64,000 bases of DNA from Celoporthe dispersa. Its lineage: Eukaryota; Ascomycota; Sordariomycetes; Diaporthales; Cryphonectriaceae. The stretch covers positions 434,001 to 498,000 of the forward strand of contig WAID01000006.1 in the NCBI GenBank assembly GCA_016584495.1. The letters are read 5' to 3'. The notes under the pieces were generated by a model. That model was not told the DNA's origin. It searched no databases and worked only from the letters and a program-made list of their open reading frames with translations. Numbering within the stretch: the first letter of the stretch is position 1; each line of letters opens with the position of its first letter. Shown piece after piece: positions 34,312 through 48,030 of the stretch. The position numbers and the translations under genes were made by a program.

Positions 34312-34520
34312 AGGATGTATGGTGAATTCACTATAGAATGTATAGTGAATTCACTATGGAATGTATAATGAATTCACTGGCGAATGCATAGTGCATTCAT
34401 TATGGAATGTATGGTGAATTCACTAGAGAATGCGTAATGCATTCACTATGGAATGCATAGTGAATTCACTGACGAATGCCGGGTGAATTTATCGAGTATA
34501 CCTATAGTGAATTCACTTTG
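34312..34520. repeat. 23-bp minisatellite with GTGAATTCAC palindrome
   Basis: About nine tandem units with a consensus like GAATGTATAGTGAATTCACTATG. EcoRI sites recur at 34324, 34347 and 34370, exactly 23 bp apart. Units vary by a few bases. GC is higher than in the surroundings. Confidence 0.85.
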
Positions 34521-34549
34521 TATTCTCCCGCAGCCCCTGATAACTATAT

Positions 34550-35244
34550 TCAAAGACGGAGATTACTATGCATTTAGGATCGAGGGGATTATGTAATCAG
34601 CTTATGTAATAGTATAGGCGCTTGTTCAAAAGAGGAATAGTAAGAGGGGTTGATTTATATTGTATTGTTGTTATTATTGTACTTGCTTTCTTTCTTTCCT
34701 CGAGAGAAGAAAGGAAAGCATTTATTTATAATTGAACTATTCTAGTTTCTCGAATATTCTATTGCTATTGATTTATAATCAACAGCCGTTGATTTGTAAG
34801 CATTTATCAGCTATTATAAATCAACGTTGCATTCGTATATATTAGTTATTATATAGAGGGCTTCGAGGAAAAATATATAATATAATAAGGTTTGGCTTTC
34901 GCTATCTTTAGTATTTCTCGAAACTTCTAGCACCTTCTGCTTATGTAATATGCTTAGTAAGCAACCCTTTATATAATCATATATTATATCACTATATAAT
35001 ATATAGTGATTAGTAATATGGTTTCCTTAGCTCTATAGCTCGTTTAGTTATTGAATAATAAGAGAAATATATATATTTATATATTCGAATTTCTTCGAAT
35101 GTTTATTGTTTCTCTTTCCTATTTGAGCATATATGGAAACATATATATATTATTTTATATATTATCAGCTATAAGTTATTGCTGACGTAATATGATTACG
35201 TAATATTTATAGTTATAGTATAAATATAGTTATATATGCTTATA
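34550..35244 (-). mobile_element. repeat B copy 1 (0.7 kb)
   Basis: 695 bp from TCAAAGACGG to GCTTATA. Nearly identical to the reverse copies at 38389-39084 and 49369-50055. Flanks do not show a matching target duplication, so this copy may be rearranged. Confidence 0.8.
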
Positions 35245-36189
35245 AATAAAATTAAAAATTTTTTAAAAAATAGCTTTTCGGAAACTAATATTATAATATT
35301 TTGATTAGCTTTCTTGGCAGCTAAATATTTTGCTTTAAGTTTTTTAGCTTTCAAATAATCTAATTTTTTTATCTGAAAAATATTATAATATAAAATTTAT
35401 TTTATTTTATTAAATTACAATTATTTCTATTAATGAAATTTCAATAGCTTAATTTCCAAATTCTTAATCTTATTTTCCAATTTCCAATATTGAATAGCAA
35501 TATTACGAAGCTTTGCAAAAAAAGAATTAAGAATATTATATTTCGAATAATTTTAATAAATATATTTAGTATAGTAAGAAAGATTATTAAATAATACTTA
35601 ATAGGAAGGAAGATTGCAGTTTTTATAAAAAGAATAAATAAGTATTTTGATGAAATTTTCAAGAATATAAGTAATTAGAGAATTATACTTAATAATACTT
35701 TTAGGAGAAGTAATAGATTTCTAAATACGAGAATTCTTAATTTTGCGAAATATCTCGATTAAAAAAAGCATAATAGAAAATTAAAGAATAATAAGAAATT
35801 TATAGAAAATTATTAGATATAACAATCTATAAAAGAAAGATAATATTATAATTTATTTAATATGCAGATTATAATAGGGAAATAATATAATATCTAAGCT
35901 ATCCGGAATAGATCTTCAGAAGCTGAGAATCTAATATTCTAATATAGAAATAGGAATGCAAAATTATATAAGCAAAGATTGGAATTAGAGATCTATTGCT
36001 TATAAGGAATCAATTGCTAAGCGAACGATTCAAGATTTGCTTAGCAATAATCAGAATATAAGCATTATAAGCAGAATTGAAAAGCTGGATATATAAGAAT
36101 ATATTTATTACCAATAAATAGATTCAATATATAGCTCTTCAATTATTAATCTAAGTATTACTTCTATTATAAGTAATAGCTTTATTGCT

Positions 36190-36316
36190 AATAATATATT
36201 GCAGAGATATCTAGATATTTCCAATATTTATTTGAATTATATTTCGATATTGCTTTTATTAGCATAAACTCTTTGTATACTTATTGAACGCTTAGGCTAT
36301 AGCAGTGCTTATTACA
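36190..36316 (-). mobile_element. family C LTR-like fragment, reverse
   Basis: Reverse complement of the first 130 bp of the 23887 copy (TGTAATAAGCACTGCTATAGCC...), with transition-type differences. Confidence 0.6.
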
Positions 36317-36564
36317 TAAAGCTATTCAGAAATAATCTTTATTTATTTCTGTATCTAATTAGCTATTATAGAATAATAGATTAATAATAATAATTTTTCA
36401 ATTATTGATTATTAATTTCTTATTTTTTAATCTTTTAGTTTTCTTATTTCTTATTATTTTTTGAAACTTTCTTTCAAAAAAAGTATTTTATTGCAAAATG
36501 CAATTATAAAATTTATAATAAATTTTTTTATTTATTATTTATTATTTCGAAAAATAGCGCTTCT

Positions 36565-36851
36565 ATAATAAAAATTAGAATTTCAATATACGAATATTAT
36601 TAAAAGATGAAAATTATATTAATTAGCTAAAGAATGCTGAACGCTAATTAAATAACAAATAATAAAATAATTAATAATTTTAATCAAATTAGTAAAACTA
36701 GATTGAAAGAAAATTCAATTATAAATATATCGAATATTTCTTTTTTATTCGAATAGCTAGATAGAATAACTATAAACGAATACAACAGTTTTTTAATCAA
36801 TTTTTTACTTCTTCAGTCTTTCAATTTTCTCATTTCCTACTATCTTTTGAA
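36565..36851 (+). mobile_element. truncated LTR-A copy
   Basis: The CTTTTGA-side 287 bp of LTR-A in plus sense, directly followed by another truncated copy. Confidence 0.65.
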
Positions 36852-37090
36852 TTAGCTAAAGAATGCTAAACGCTAATTAAATAATAAATAATAAAACAAT
36901 TAGTAATTTCAACTAAATTAGTAAAACTAGATTGAAAGAAAATTCAATTATAAATATATCGAATATTTTCTTTTTTATTCGAACAGCTAAATAGAATAAC
37001 TATCAACGAATACAATCGTTCTTCAATTATTGATTATCAATCTTCTATTTTTTCAACCTTTCAGTTTTCTCACTTCTTGTTACCTTTTGA
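36852..37090 (+). mobile_element. 5' LTR-A (truncated) of copia remnant C3
   Basis: 239 bp ending ...CTTTTGA, followed immediately by a mutated primer-binding site (TTATAAGCCCGG) and the leader sequence shared with the complete element. It therefore fits as the 5' LTR of C3. Confidence 0.65.
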
Positions 37091-37351
37091 GATTATAAGC
37101 CCGGATTTGCTATAAATTCGGGAAAACTTCGAAAATAAGCTTTTTATACTATTTTTCATCCAATTCACCTTTTTTAACAAAAAACTATTCTTTTTCGTTA
37201 AAAAATCAATCTTTGCGAAAAATCAATTTTTTCGCACAAAAATATCATAACTATCACTTTTTCGAAAAAGACTCACTTTTTTACTTTTTCGATCTATTCC
37301 CTTTTCGGAATCTTAAATCTATTAATATATTATATTAATAGTATGAAATTG

Positions 37352-37904
37352 TCATAAGATAATAGGAAGTGGGAAAACTGAAAGATTGAAGAAGTAGAAG
37401 ATTGATAGTCAATAGTTGAAGAACTACTGTATTCGTTAATGATTGTTTTATCTAGCTATTCGAATAAGAAGGAAATATTTGATATATTTATAATTGAATT
37501 TTCTTTCAATCTAGTTTTACTGATTTGATTAAAATTACTATTATTTGTTATTTAATTAGCGTTTAGCATTTTTTAGCTAATTAATATAATTTTAATCTGC
37601 TAATAATATTCGTATATTGGAATTCTAATTTTATTATAAAATTTCTTTTCTATAGAATTCTATTATTATTTAATCTCATTTGATTAATATAGCATTCTTT
37701 TTAATAGAATTTCTTATTGTTATTTAATTTAATAACGAATGTTTGTTTTAAACTAATAATAAGATAGAATTCCTATTACGAAGCTTTTGCTCCTATTGAA
37801 GAATATCGGAGTTTTTTTCTCTATTAGATAGAACTAAAGTTATTTAGAAATAATCTTTATTTATTTCTATATTTAATTAGCTATTATAGAATAATAGATT
37901 AATA
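37352..37904 (-). mobile_element. solo LTR-A with perfect AATTG target duplication
   Basis: 553 bp, TCATAAGAT...GATTAATA on the plus strand. AATTG is repeated at 37347-37351 and 37905-37909. Inserted in the leader of C3. Confidence 0.87.
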
Positions 37905-38388
37905 AATTGCATATATGTTATTTTTTGATTTTATATATCTATTTTATTTATTGCAAAAATCGACTTTGCAATTAAAAATATTCAATTCGAATCAATTCAA
38001 ATGAATTCGCATTTTTTGCAAAATACTTACTTTTTCTTAACTAATAAAATTAATATAAGAAAATTAACTAAATGTATCAATTTGAGTATAAATATACTAG
38101 TATTTTTTACTATTATATTTCAATTATCTATTTTTATACGATATAAAAATAGATAAAATAGCGATTTTATGCAAGCTTCGAACTCTTTTTGCTTGCTTTA
38201 AAAGTGAAGAAAAACTATATTATCTAGGCTCTTCGCATTAAAAGTATCTTATATTAGAAAAAGATATATAATGCTATTCTTCGAAAATATACTCTAATTC
38301 AATAAAATAGAGTAAATAAATTAAACAAAGAAAATAAAGAAAACGAAAATTCTTCTATAGACTTTTTTATAAAAACCAGCTAAAATAT

Positions 38389-39084
38389 ATATAAGCATAT
38401 ATAACTATATTTATACTATAACTATAAATATTACGTAATCATATTACGTCAGCAATAACTTATAGCTGATAATATATAAAATAATATATATATGTTTCCA
38501 TATATGCTCAAATAGGAAAGAGAAACAATAAACATTCGAAGAAATTCGAATATATAAATATATATATTTCTCTTATTATTCAATAACTAAACGAGCTATA
38601 GAGCTAAGGAAACCATATTACTAATCACTATATATTATATAGTGATATAATATATGATTATATAAAGGGTTGCTTACTAAGCATATTACATAAGCAGAAG
38701 GTGCTAGAAGTTTCGAGAAATACTAAAGATAGCGAAAGCCAAACCTTATTATATTATATATTTTTCCTCGAAGCCCTCTATATAATAACTAATATATACG
38801 AATGCAACGTTGATTTATAATAGCTGATAAATGCTTACAAATCAACGGCTGTTGATTATAAATCAATAGCAATAGAATATTCGAGAAACTAGAATAGTTC
38901 AATTATAAATAAATGCTTTCCTTTCTTCTCTCGAGGAAAGAAAGAAAGCAAGTACAATAATAACAACAATACAATATAAATCAACCCCTCTTACTATTCC
39001 TCTTTTGAACAAGCGCCTATACTATTACATAAGCTGATTACATAATCCCCTCGATCCTAAATGCATAGTAACCTTCGTCTTTGA
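38389..39084 (+). mobile_element. repeat B copy 2 with perfect ATATA target duplication
   Basis: 696 bp, TATAAGCATATA...CTTCGTCTTTGA, with ATATA at 38384-38388 and 39085-39089. It splits the gag of C3. It has the same terminal logic as LTR-A (starts TAT, ends TTTGA, 5-bp duplication), so it may be a solo LTR of another copia family. Scarcely mutated compared with its surroundings. Confidence 0.85.
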
Positions 39085-40577
39085 ATATATAATGCTATTT
39101 ACTAATAGTTTAGAATAATATAATAGTAAAAGACTTAATTATTCTATTAATAGAAAACAATTCTTTATAACAAATTCAGCATTTATTAATAGCTTTCGAA
39201 ATATGGAAAAAGCTAAAATATTTATATAATTCTAAAGAATTTATATTAATGTTTTTAGTTTGTAAAGAATTCTTTATTTTACAATTCGAAGAATTAATAG
39301 AAAAATTCGTTAATTCTATTAAACGAATTTTGAATGAATTAAAATTCAGAAGTATTAATTTATTTAACAAACTAATTTTAAGCTATATTCTCGAAAGCTT
39401 TCCTAATAAATATAACAACTTTGTTTTATCTGTTATACAATAATGCCAAATCAATTCTAGCGCGTATACAATTATAATGCTAATTTCTATTCTTTTAGAC
39501 GAATCTAAAAGAATAGGCATTAATTCGAATTGAATTACGAAAAAGCTTTGGGAAAAGATAAATGAAAAATATTGCAAGTATTGCGATATGTCTATCTATA
39601 ATATAAGAGATTGCTTTTATTTATTTCCTAATAAAGCTTCTAAGAGTTGAGATTTATTAAGAAATTCTAAATCGATTAATAAATCAATTAAATAGAATAG
39701 CTTTCAAATTAATATTGCTTAAGAAGCAAGAGAAGCAAATATCGATATATTAATTATAGTAAAAGCTGAAATTAATAATCTATTACTTATTCAATAGAAT
39801 ATAATTATTAACGAAATGGATTTGAATATTGATTTCAATTTAATTAGCGATTTTATTCTATAAGTAAATATAATTATTAAAAATAATTCTTAAATTGAAA
39901 ATTATTTAATTAATAATATTATTAAAATAAGCTGAATTATCAAACAAATAAATTTGTCAATAGCTGAAATTCAAGTAATAAAAATATTAAATACTTATTA
40001 TTTAAATAATAATTATTATATTAATTTTATAATAGATTCAGCTACTGAATAAAATATAATATGCGATAGAAGCTATTTTCGATCTTTTATAGAATGCAAC
40101 AAAATTGTAAGCTAGAGAGAAGCAAAGAAATTAGAAATAAAAAGTATTAATACAATTTATATTGGATTTACTAATATAAAGAAATATTTATTATTAAATA
40201 ATTGCTATTATAAAATTGAAATAAGTATTTATTTAATATTATAAAATTATTTATTCAAAGATATTAGTAATTTTTTAATAATATTGATATAATATTATTT
40301 AAAAATTGAAAAATTTTGTTTATTTATAAAGAAATAAGTAATTTATATTATTTATTTATTAAATTTATTAAAAAACCAATAAAGAATTTGTAATTAATTT
40401 AAATAAATTAAGTAAAATAAAATTATTGCATAAAGATTTTGGCTATATTGATAAAAAGATTATTAGTAAATTAGTTATTAATATAAAAGATTTAAATTTA
40501 AATAATAAGCAAATTAAATTAAATAATATAAATAGAATATCAAATTGCGAAATTTGTTATAAAACTAATATAATGCA

Positions 40578-41129
40578 TCATAAGGTAATAGGAAGTAGGA
40601 AAACTGAAAGGTTGAAGAAGTAAAAGATTGATAGTTAATAGTTGAAAAACTGTTGTATTCGTTGATGATTTTTCTATCTAGCTATTCGAATAAGAAGGAA
40701 ATATTCGATATATTTATAATTGAATTTTCTTTCAATCTAGTTTTACTGATTTGATTAAAATTACTATTATTTGTTATTTAATTAGCGTTTAGCATTCTTT
40801 AGCTAATTAATGTAATTTTAATCTGCTAATAACATTCGTATATTGGAATTCTAATTTTATTACAAAATTCCTTTTCTATAGGATTCTATTGTTATTTAAT
40901 CTTATTTGATTAATATAGCATTCTTTTTAATAGAATTTCTTATTGTTATTTAATTTAATAACGAATGTTTGTTTTAAACTAATAATAGGATAGAATTCCT
41001 ATTACGGAGCTTTTGCTCCTATTGAAAGATATTGGAGTTTTTGCTTCGTTAGATAAAACTGAAGCTATTTAGAAATAATTTTTATTTATTTCTGTATTTA
41101 ATTAGCTATTATAGAATAATAGACTAATA
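40578..41129 (-). mobile_element. solo LTR-A with perfect ATGCA target duplication
   Basis: 552 bp, TCATAAGG...GACTAATA on the plus strand. ATGCA is repeated at 40573-40577 and 41130-41134. It interrupts the integrase of C3 exactly where other copies read CYKxNIMQNINKF. Confidence 0.88.
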
Positions 41130-42406
41130 ATGCAAAATATAAATAAATTTTCTAAATCGCTTGAAATAATTTAATATTTTGAAAAAGTAAGCTTAAATAT
41201 ATATAAGCTAATCAATTTATATATATATATAATAAATATAAGTATTTTATTACTTTTCTTAATTAAAAACGAAATATATCGAAATAAAGCTATTAAAATT
41301 GAAAAACGAAGCTTTAGCAGCATTTAATAAATTTAAAGCTATAGTTGAAAATTAATATACGAATAAAATTAAACGATTTGCTAGCAATAAAAATATTGAA
41401 TATATTAATAAACGATTTCAATATATATTAAATAATGCTAATATAATATATTGGAAACTGTCGCTCTATATTTTATAATAAATTGAAGCTATAGAAAGAA
41501 TAAATCGAATTCTATTAAATAAAGTAAAAGCTTTATTAACAAATGCTAATTTATTTTCTTATTTATAGAAAGAAGCATTAATAATAGCTTATTATTTATA
41601 TAATTATATATTATATTTAACTATTGATTTTAAAACGCTTTTCGACTTAAAAAACGAAAATAAATCGAATATTAATAATATAAAAGTTTTCGATAGCTTA
41701 TTATATTATAAATTAAAAAAACTAAATAAAAAAATTAAAATCGAATTTAAAGCTGCTTTAGATTTATTAATTGGCTTTGGCGAAAACAATGCAAATTACA
41801 AAATATAAGATTTAAAACGAAATCAATCAATATAGATTCGAGATTTAAAAATAATAGAAAATAGCTTTCTAAGATTATCGAATAAAAATAAGCATATATC
41901 GAAATTAGATTCAAATAACGATATAAATTATATTGATTTAAATAGCTTCAATAATAAATTCAATATTATTTCCAATAATAAATTATTATTTAAATTATAA
42001 AATAAATTAATAAATTAGATAAGCTATTTTTATAATTCTTTTCTTCTAATAAAAATAATTTAGTTTTTATTAAAAAAGTTTAATAAAATAGCTAATATTG
42101 CTTTTCAAAATAATATCGACGAATTAGCTAATATATTAATTTGTATAACTAATATAAATAAAGAATTATTTATTTATAATTAAGTTATAAATAGCAAAGA
42201 AGCTATTCAATAGCTAAATTTAATAAAAGCTAAAATAAATAAATTAGAAAAGCAATATATTTGGAAATTAATTGATTTATTAAAGAATCGAAAGATATTA
42301 GAGAAGCTTTGAATCTAAAAATATAAAATTAATAAATTTGGAAATATTATTCGTTATAAATTTTATTGAATTATATAAAGTTTTAATCAAATATTAAGTA
42401 TAAATT

Positions 42407-42933
42407 TCAAAAGGTAGTAGGAAGTGGGAAAACTGAAAAGTTGAAGAAGTTGAAGATTGATAGTCAATAGTTGAAAAACTGTTGTATTCATTGATAAATG
42501 TTCTATCTATTCGAATAAGAAATATTCGATATATTTATAATTGAATTTCTTTCAATCTAGTTTTACTGATTTGATCAAAATTACTAATTCATTTGTTATT
42601 TGTTATTTAATTAGCGTCTAGCATTCTTTAGCTAATTAATGTAATTTTAATCTTCTAACAATATTCGAATATTGGAATTCTAATTTAATTATAGAATTCC
42701 GTTTCTATAGTATTCTATTGTTATTTAATCTTATTTGATTAATATAACATTCTTTTTTTATATAGAATTCTATTATTATTTAATTTAATAACGAATGTTT
42801 GTTTTAAACTAATTATAGGATAAAATTCCTATTACGGAGCTTTTGCTCCTAACTGAAAAGATATGAAGCTATTTAGAAATAATCTTTAATTATTTCTGTA
42901 TCTAATTAGCTATTATAGAATAATAGACTAATA
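42407..42933 (-). repeat. 3' LTR of C4
   Basis: 527 bp, exactly the length of the other LTR; the two differ mainly by A/G and C/T changes. Sense orientation reads TATTAGTC...CCTTTTGA, without the usual TG...CA ends. Confidence 0.9.
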
Positions 42934-42943
42934 GCCCCTCTTA
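42934..42943 (-). other. polypurine tract of C4
   Basis: In minus sense AAGAGGGGC lies directly before the 3' LTR, as expected for the plus-strand primer of an LTR retrotransposon. Confidence 0.75.
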
Positions 42944-45445
42944 AGCTATATTCGATATTGAATTTAGCTTATTAGTTAATTTGATAGCAAAAACCTTTAT
43001 AATAGGTAAAAACTATTTATTTAAATATTCTTTTCGATATTTAAATATAGAAATATTTTATTTTCGAAGTTTTGATTTTATATATATATATATATATATA
43101 TTTCGATTGCTTATTTCTTTATTAAGCCTAGTTTATCAACGTAATTATTGAATTGGTCTATAGGAACGCCCTTAGTTAATAGATCAGCCAAGTTTTCCTT
43201 GCTTTTGCAATGCATTAATATTATTTTTCCTTCTTGAATGCATTGTCGTATATAGTGATAGCAAATATCAATATATTTATTTCTTTTGTGATATTCAGGG
43301 TTCTCAGCTAGTTTTTGAGCTGATTCTGAATCCGTTATAATAGCTGGTTTATTTAGATTTAAGCCTAAATTTAATTCATTATTAAATGAAATTAATTGAT
43401 AGTTTAAATAAATAGCTTCTTTAGCAGCTTCTTTTAAACCTATATATTCAGCTTCACTTGTACTAATAGCAATAGTATATTGTAAACTGCTAATCTAGCT
43501 AATTGGATTATTATGTTCAAAATAAAATATATAACCAGCTGTACTGGTTTTATCGTCTAAATTATCGGCATAATTGCTATTACTAAATCCTATTAGGTTT
43601 AATTCAATAAGCTTATTCGTATATAAGTTATAATAAATTCCTAAATTAGGAAAATTAAGTAAATAATCTTATATTCGATTTAAAGCATTCCAATACTCTT
43701 TTGAAGAATTTGATATAAAACGTGAGTATAGACTAATGCTATATGCTATATCAAGCCTTGTTTTAATAGCTAAAAATAATAAAGCACCTATTTCTTGTTG
43801 ATATAATCTAATTTCCTCAAGGCTAGCCTGTTTAGTCGATTTACATAATTTTAAATTCGTTTCGATTAGCGTATTATATTATTTATTATTTTGTTTATTA
43901 AAATATTTAATATACTTTTTCGTATATTTCGTTTAATGCATTTTTAATATATTTTGTTCTTTATTTAATTCTATTTCTATTCCTAGAAATATTGATAGAG
44001 TGCCTATATACTGTAACTTCATTTCAGTGCTAGCTTTATTAGCTATTTCATTTATTTTGTTTATATTAGGTCCTAGTATTATTATATTGTCAATATAGTA
44101 TAGTAATATAATCTTTTCTTTCTTATTTAAAAAACAGCTTTAATTGTATTTCGATTCAATAAAACTATATTTTTCTAAGCTTGTTTTTAAATATTTATAC
44201 TATAGCTGAGGCGATTGCTTTAAGCTATATAATGCTTTAATTAATTTACAGATCTTATATTCTAAGCTTAGTTTTTCAAATCCTATTAATTGAATTATAT
44301 ATATTTCTTAGTCTATTTTAGCATATATGAAAGCGTTTTTTATATTATACTATAAGAAGTTCCAATTAAAATATAAGCCAATTATAAAAGCTAGTCGATA
44401 AGTTTCGCTTCGATAAGTTATACTAAAAGTTTCTAGGTAATCTATATCTAATATTTGATTAAAACTTTGTATAACCTAATAGAATTTATAATAAATAATA
44501 TTTCCAAATTCATTAGTTTTATATTTATAGACCCAGCGCCTTCCTAGTATCTTTCGATCTTTTGATAAATCAATTAATTCCTAAGTATATTGCTTTTCTA
44601 ATTCATCTACTTTAGCTTTTATTAAATTTAGCTATTGAATAGCTTCTTTGCTATTTATAGCTTATTTATAAGTAGATAGTTCTTTATTTGTATTAGTTAT
44701 ACAAATTAATATATTAGCTAATTCATCGATGTCGTTTTCAATAGTATTATTACTATTATTAAAAGCAATATTAGCTATTTTACTAAACTTTTTCATAGAA
44801 ACTAGGTTATTTCTATTAAAAGAAGAGGATTGTAAAGATAACTTGTCTAGTATATTGATTTCTTCAATAATATTATTATCTATTAATCCATTTTGTAATT
44901 TAGATAATAATTCATTATTTGAAATAATATCGGATTTATTATTTAAGCTATTTAAATCAATATAATTTAAATCGATATAATTTATATTATTATTTATATT
45001 GTTATTTATTTTCGATATATGCTTATTTTTGTCCGATATTTTCTGAAAGCTATTTTCGATTATTTTTAAATCTCGAACCTATATCTCGAACCTATATTGG
45101 CTGGCTGCATTTTAAATCCTATATTTTATAATTTGCATTATTTTCGCCAAAGCTAATTAATAAACCTAGAGCAGCTTTAAGTTTGATTTTAGTTTCCTTA
45201 TTAGGTTCTTTTAATTTATAATATAATAGGCTATCGAAAACCTTTATATTATTAATATTCAATTTATTTCCGTTTTTTAATTCGAAAGGCGTTTTGAAGC
45301 CAATAGATGAATATAATATACGATTATATAAATAAGCAGCTATTATTAATGCTTCGCTCTATAAATAAGAGAGTAAATTAATATTTATTAATAAAGCTCT
45401 TACTTTATTTAATAAAGTTTGATTTATTCTTTCTATAGCACTGTT

Positions 45446-45856
45446 TTATTGTGATATATAAGATGAAGACTTTTGATATATTATATCAATATTATTTAAT
45501 ATATACTTAAATCGTTTATTAATATATTCAGTATCATTATCGCTTGCAAATCGCTTAATTTTATTCATATATTGATTTTCAGCTATTGCTTTAAATTTAT
45601 TAAAAGCAGCTAATGCTTTGTCTTTCGATTTTAATAATTCAATTTCGACATATTTTGTTTTTTTGTCAAGAAAAGTAATAAAATACTTATATTTATTATA
45701 AGTAAATAGGTTGATTGGCTTACATATATCTGAACTAATTTTTTCGAGATATTTAATTGCTTTTAGCAATTTCGAAAATTTATTTATATCTTGCATTATA
45801 TTTGCTTTATAACAGATTTCGCAATTCGATATTTTATTTATATCGTTTATTTTCAT
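45446..45856 (-). pseudogene. integrase core fragment of C4 (longest open part)
   Basis: 136 open codons. It shows the end of the HHCC zinc region (NCEICYKANIMQ), then DICKPIN with a candidate first catalytic Asp, YKYFITFLDKKTKYVEI, and FASDNDTEYINKRF with the second Asp. Part of the decayed copia polyprotein. Confidence 0.85.
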
Positions 45857-48016
45857 TTATTTATTTTTCAAATTTAAGCTTTCTATATTAGTAATTAATT
45901 TACTAATAGCCTTTTTATTTATATAGCTAAATCGCTTATGCAATAATTATATTTCATTTAATTCATTTGAATTAGTTACGAATATTTTTATTGATTTCTT
46001 AATAGGTTTAATAAGTAAATAATATAAATTACTTATTTTTTCATCAATAGAAAGAGTTTTCCAGTTTTTCAATAATATTATATTAATACTATTAAAATAA
46101 CTACTAATATCTTTAGGTAAATAACCTTATAATATTAAATTAATATCTATTTCAGGCATATAATAGCAATTATTTAATAGTAAATACTCTTTTGTATTAG
46201 TAAATTCAATATAAATTGTATTAATATCTTTTATTTCTAACTTCTTTGCTTCCTTCCAGCTTATAGTTTTATTGCATTCTATAAAAGATCGAAAATAGCT
46301 CCTATCGCATATTATATTTCATTCAGCAGCTGAATCTATTATAAAATTAGCATAATAGTTATTATTCATATAACGAGTATTTAATATCTTTATTGCTTGA
46401 ATTTCAGCTATTAACGAATTTATTCGTTCAATAATTCAGCCTATTTTAATAGCATTATTAGTTAAACTATTTTCGATTTGAGGGTTATTTTTTATAATTA
46501 TATTTATCTATAGAGTAAAATCATCAATTAAATCGAAATCGATATCCAAATCTATTTCTTCAATAGTTGAAAAATCCTATTAATTTTCTTGAATAGGCAA
46601 TAGATTATTAATTTCAGCTTTTACTGCAATTAATATATTAATATTAGCTTCTCTTGCTTCTCAAGCAATATTAATTTGAGAGCTTGATTTAACTGATTTA
46701 TTAATTGATTTAGAATCTTTTGATAAATCCCAATCCTTAAAAGCTTTATTAGGAAATAAATAAAAGTAATCTTTTATATTATAGATAGGTATATCGCAAT
46801 ACTTGCAATATTTGCTTTTTGTTTTTTTTCATAGCTTTTTCGTAATTCGATTCGATTTCGAATTAGTATCAATTCTTTTAGATTTATCTAAAAGAGTAGC
46901 AATTAGTATCGTAATTGTATACGCACTAGGATCGATTTAGCATTATTATATAATTGAAGAAACGAAATTACTATATTTATTAGGAAAGCTTTCGAGAATC
47001 CAAATTAAAACTAGTTCGTTAGATAAATTAATATTCCTAGATTTTAATTCATTCAAAATTCGTTTAATAGAATTAACGAATTTTTCTATTAGTTTTTCGA
47101 ATTGCAAAATAAAAAATTCTTTACAGATTAAAAATATTAATATAAATCTTTTGAGATTATATAAATATTCTAATTCCTTTCATATTTCGAATATTATCGA
47201 TAAATATTGAATTTATTATAAAAAACTATCTTCTATTAATAGAATAATTAAATCTTTTACTATTATATCCTCTTAAGCTATTGGTAAAATAGCATTGCGT
47301 ATTTTAGCTAGTTCTTATAATAGGTCTATAAAAGAATTATCGTCTTCTTTATCATCTTGTTAATTGGCTTTTTATTGAATTAAAGTATATTTGCATAAAA
47401 TAGCATTATATATCTTTTTCTGATATAAGATGCTTTTAATGCGAATAGCCTAAGTGATATAATTTTCTTCACTTTTAAGGCAAGCGAAAAGAGTTCGAAG
47501 CTCGGATAAGATCGCTATTTCGATTATTTTTATATTATATAAAAATAGATAATTGAAATATAATAGTATAAAATACTAATATATTTATGCCTAAATTGAT
47601 ATATTTGGTCAATTTTCTTATACTAATTTTATTGATTAAGAAAAAGTGGATATTTTTTGCGAAAAGTATGAATTCATTCGAATTAGTTCGAATTGAATAT
47701 TTTAAATTGCAAAATTATTTTTTGCAATAAATAAAATAGATATATACAATCGAAGTGATTATTATATATGGAATTTTATACTATTAATATAATATATTAA
47801 TAGATTTAGTATTCCGAAAAGAGAATAGATCGAAAAATCGAAAAAGTATGTCTTTTTCGAAAGAGTAGTAATTGCGGTATTTTATACGAAAAAATGATTT
47901 TTCGCAAAAGATTGATTTTTCAATAGAAAAAGAGCTTTTTTCGTTAAAAAAGGTAAATCGGATGAAAAATCGTATAAAAGTGATATTTTCGAAGTTTTCC
48001 CGAATTTATAGCAAAT

Positions 48017-48028
48017 CTGGGCTCATAA
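48017..48028 (-). other. primer-binding site of C4 (initiator tRNA-Met half)
   Basis: The plus strand reads CTGGGCTCATAA, which matches the anticodon arm and CAU anticodon loop of fungal initiator tRNA-Met as I remember it. In element sense the complement lies 2 nt inside the 5' LTR. Drosophila copia is known to prime from a 5' half of this tRNA. Confidence 0.7.
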
Positions 48029-48030
48029 TC

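Noticed and set aside
34312..34520. CRISPR-like array
   Set aside because: Units are contiguous 23-bp tandem repeats without unique spacers, and the genome is eukaryotic.
37350..37351. TG of a canonical TG...CA LTR end before TCATAAG
   Set aside because: The AATTG target duplication requires these two bases to belong to the host site, and other copies lack TG here.
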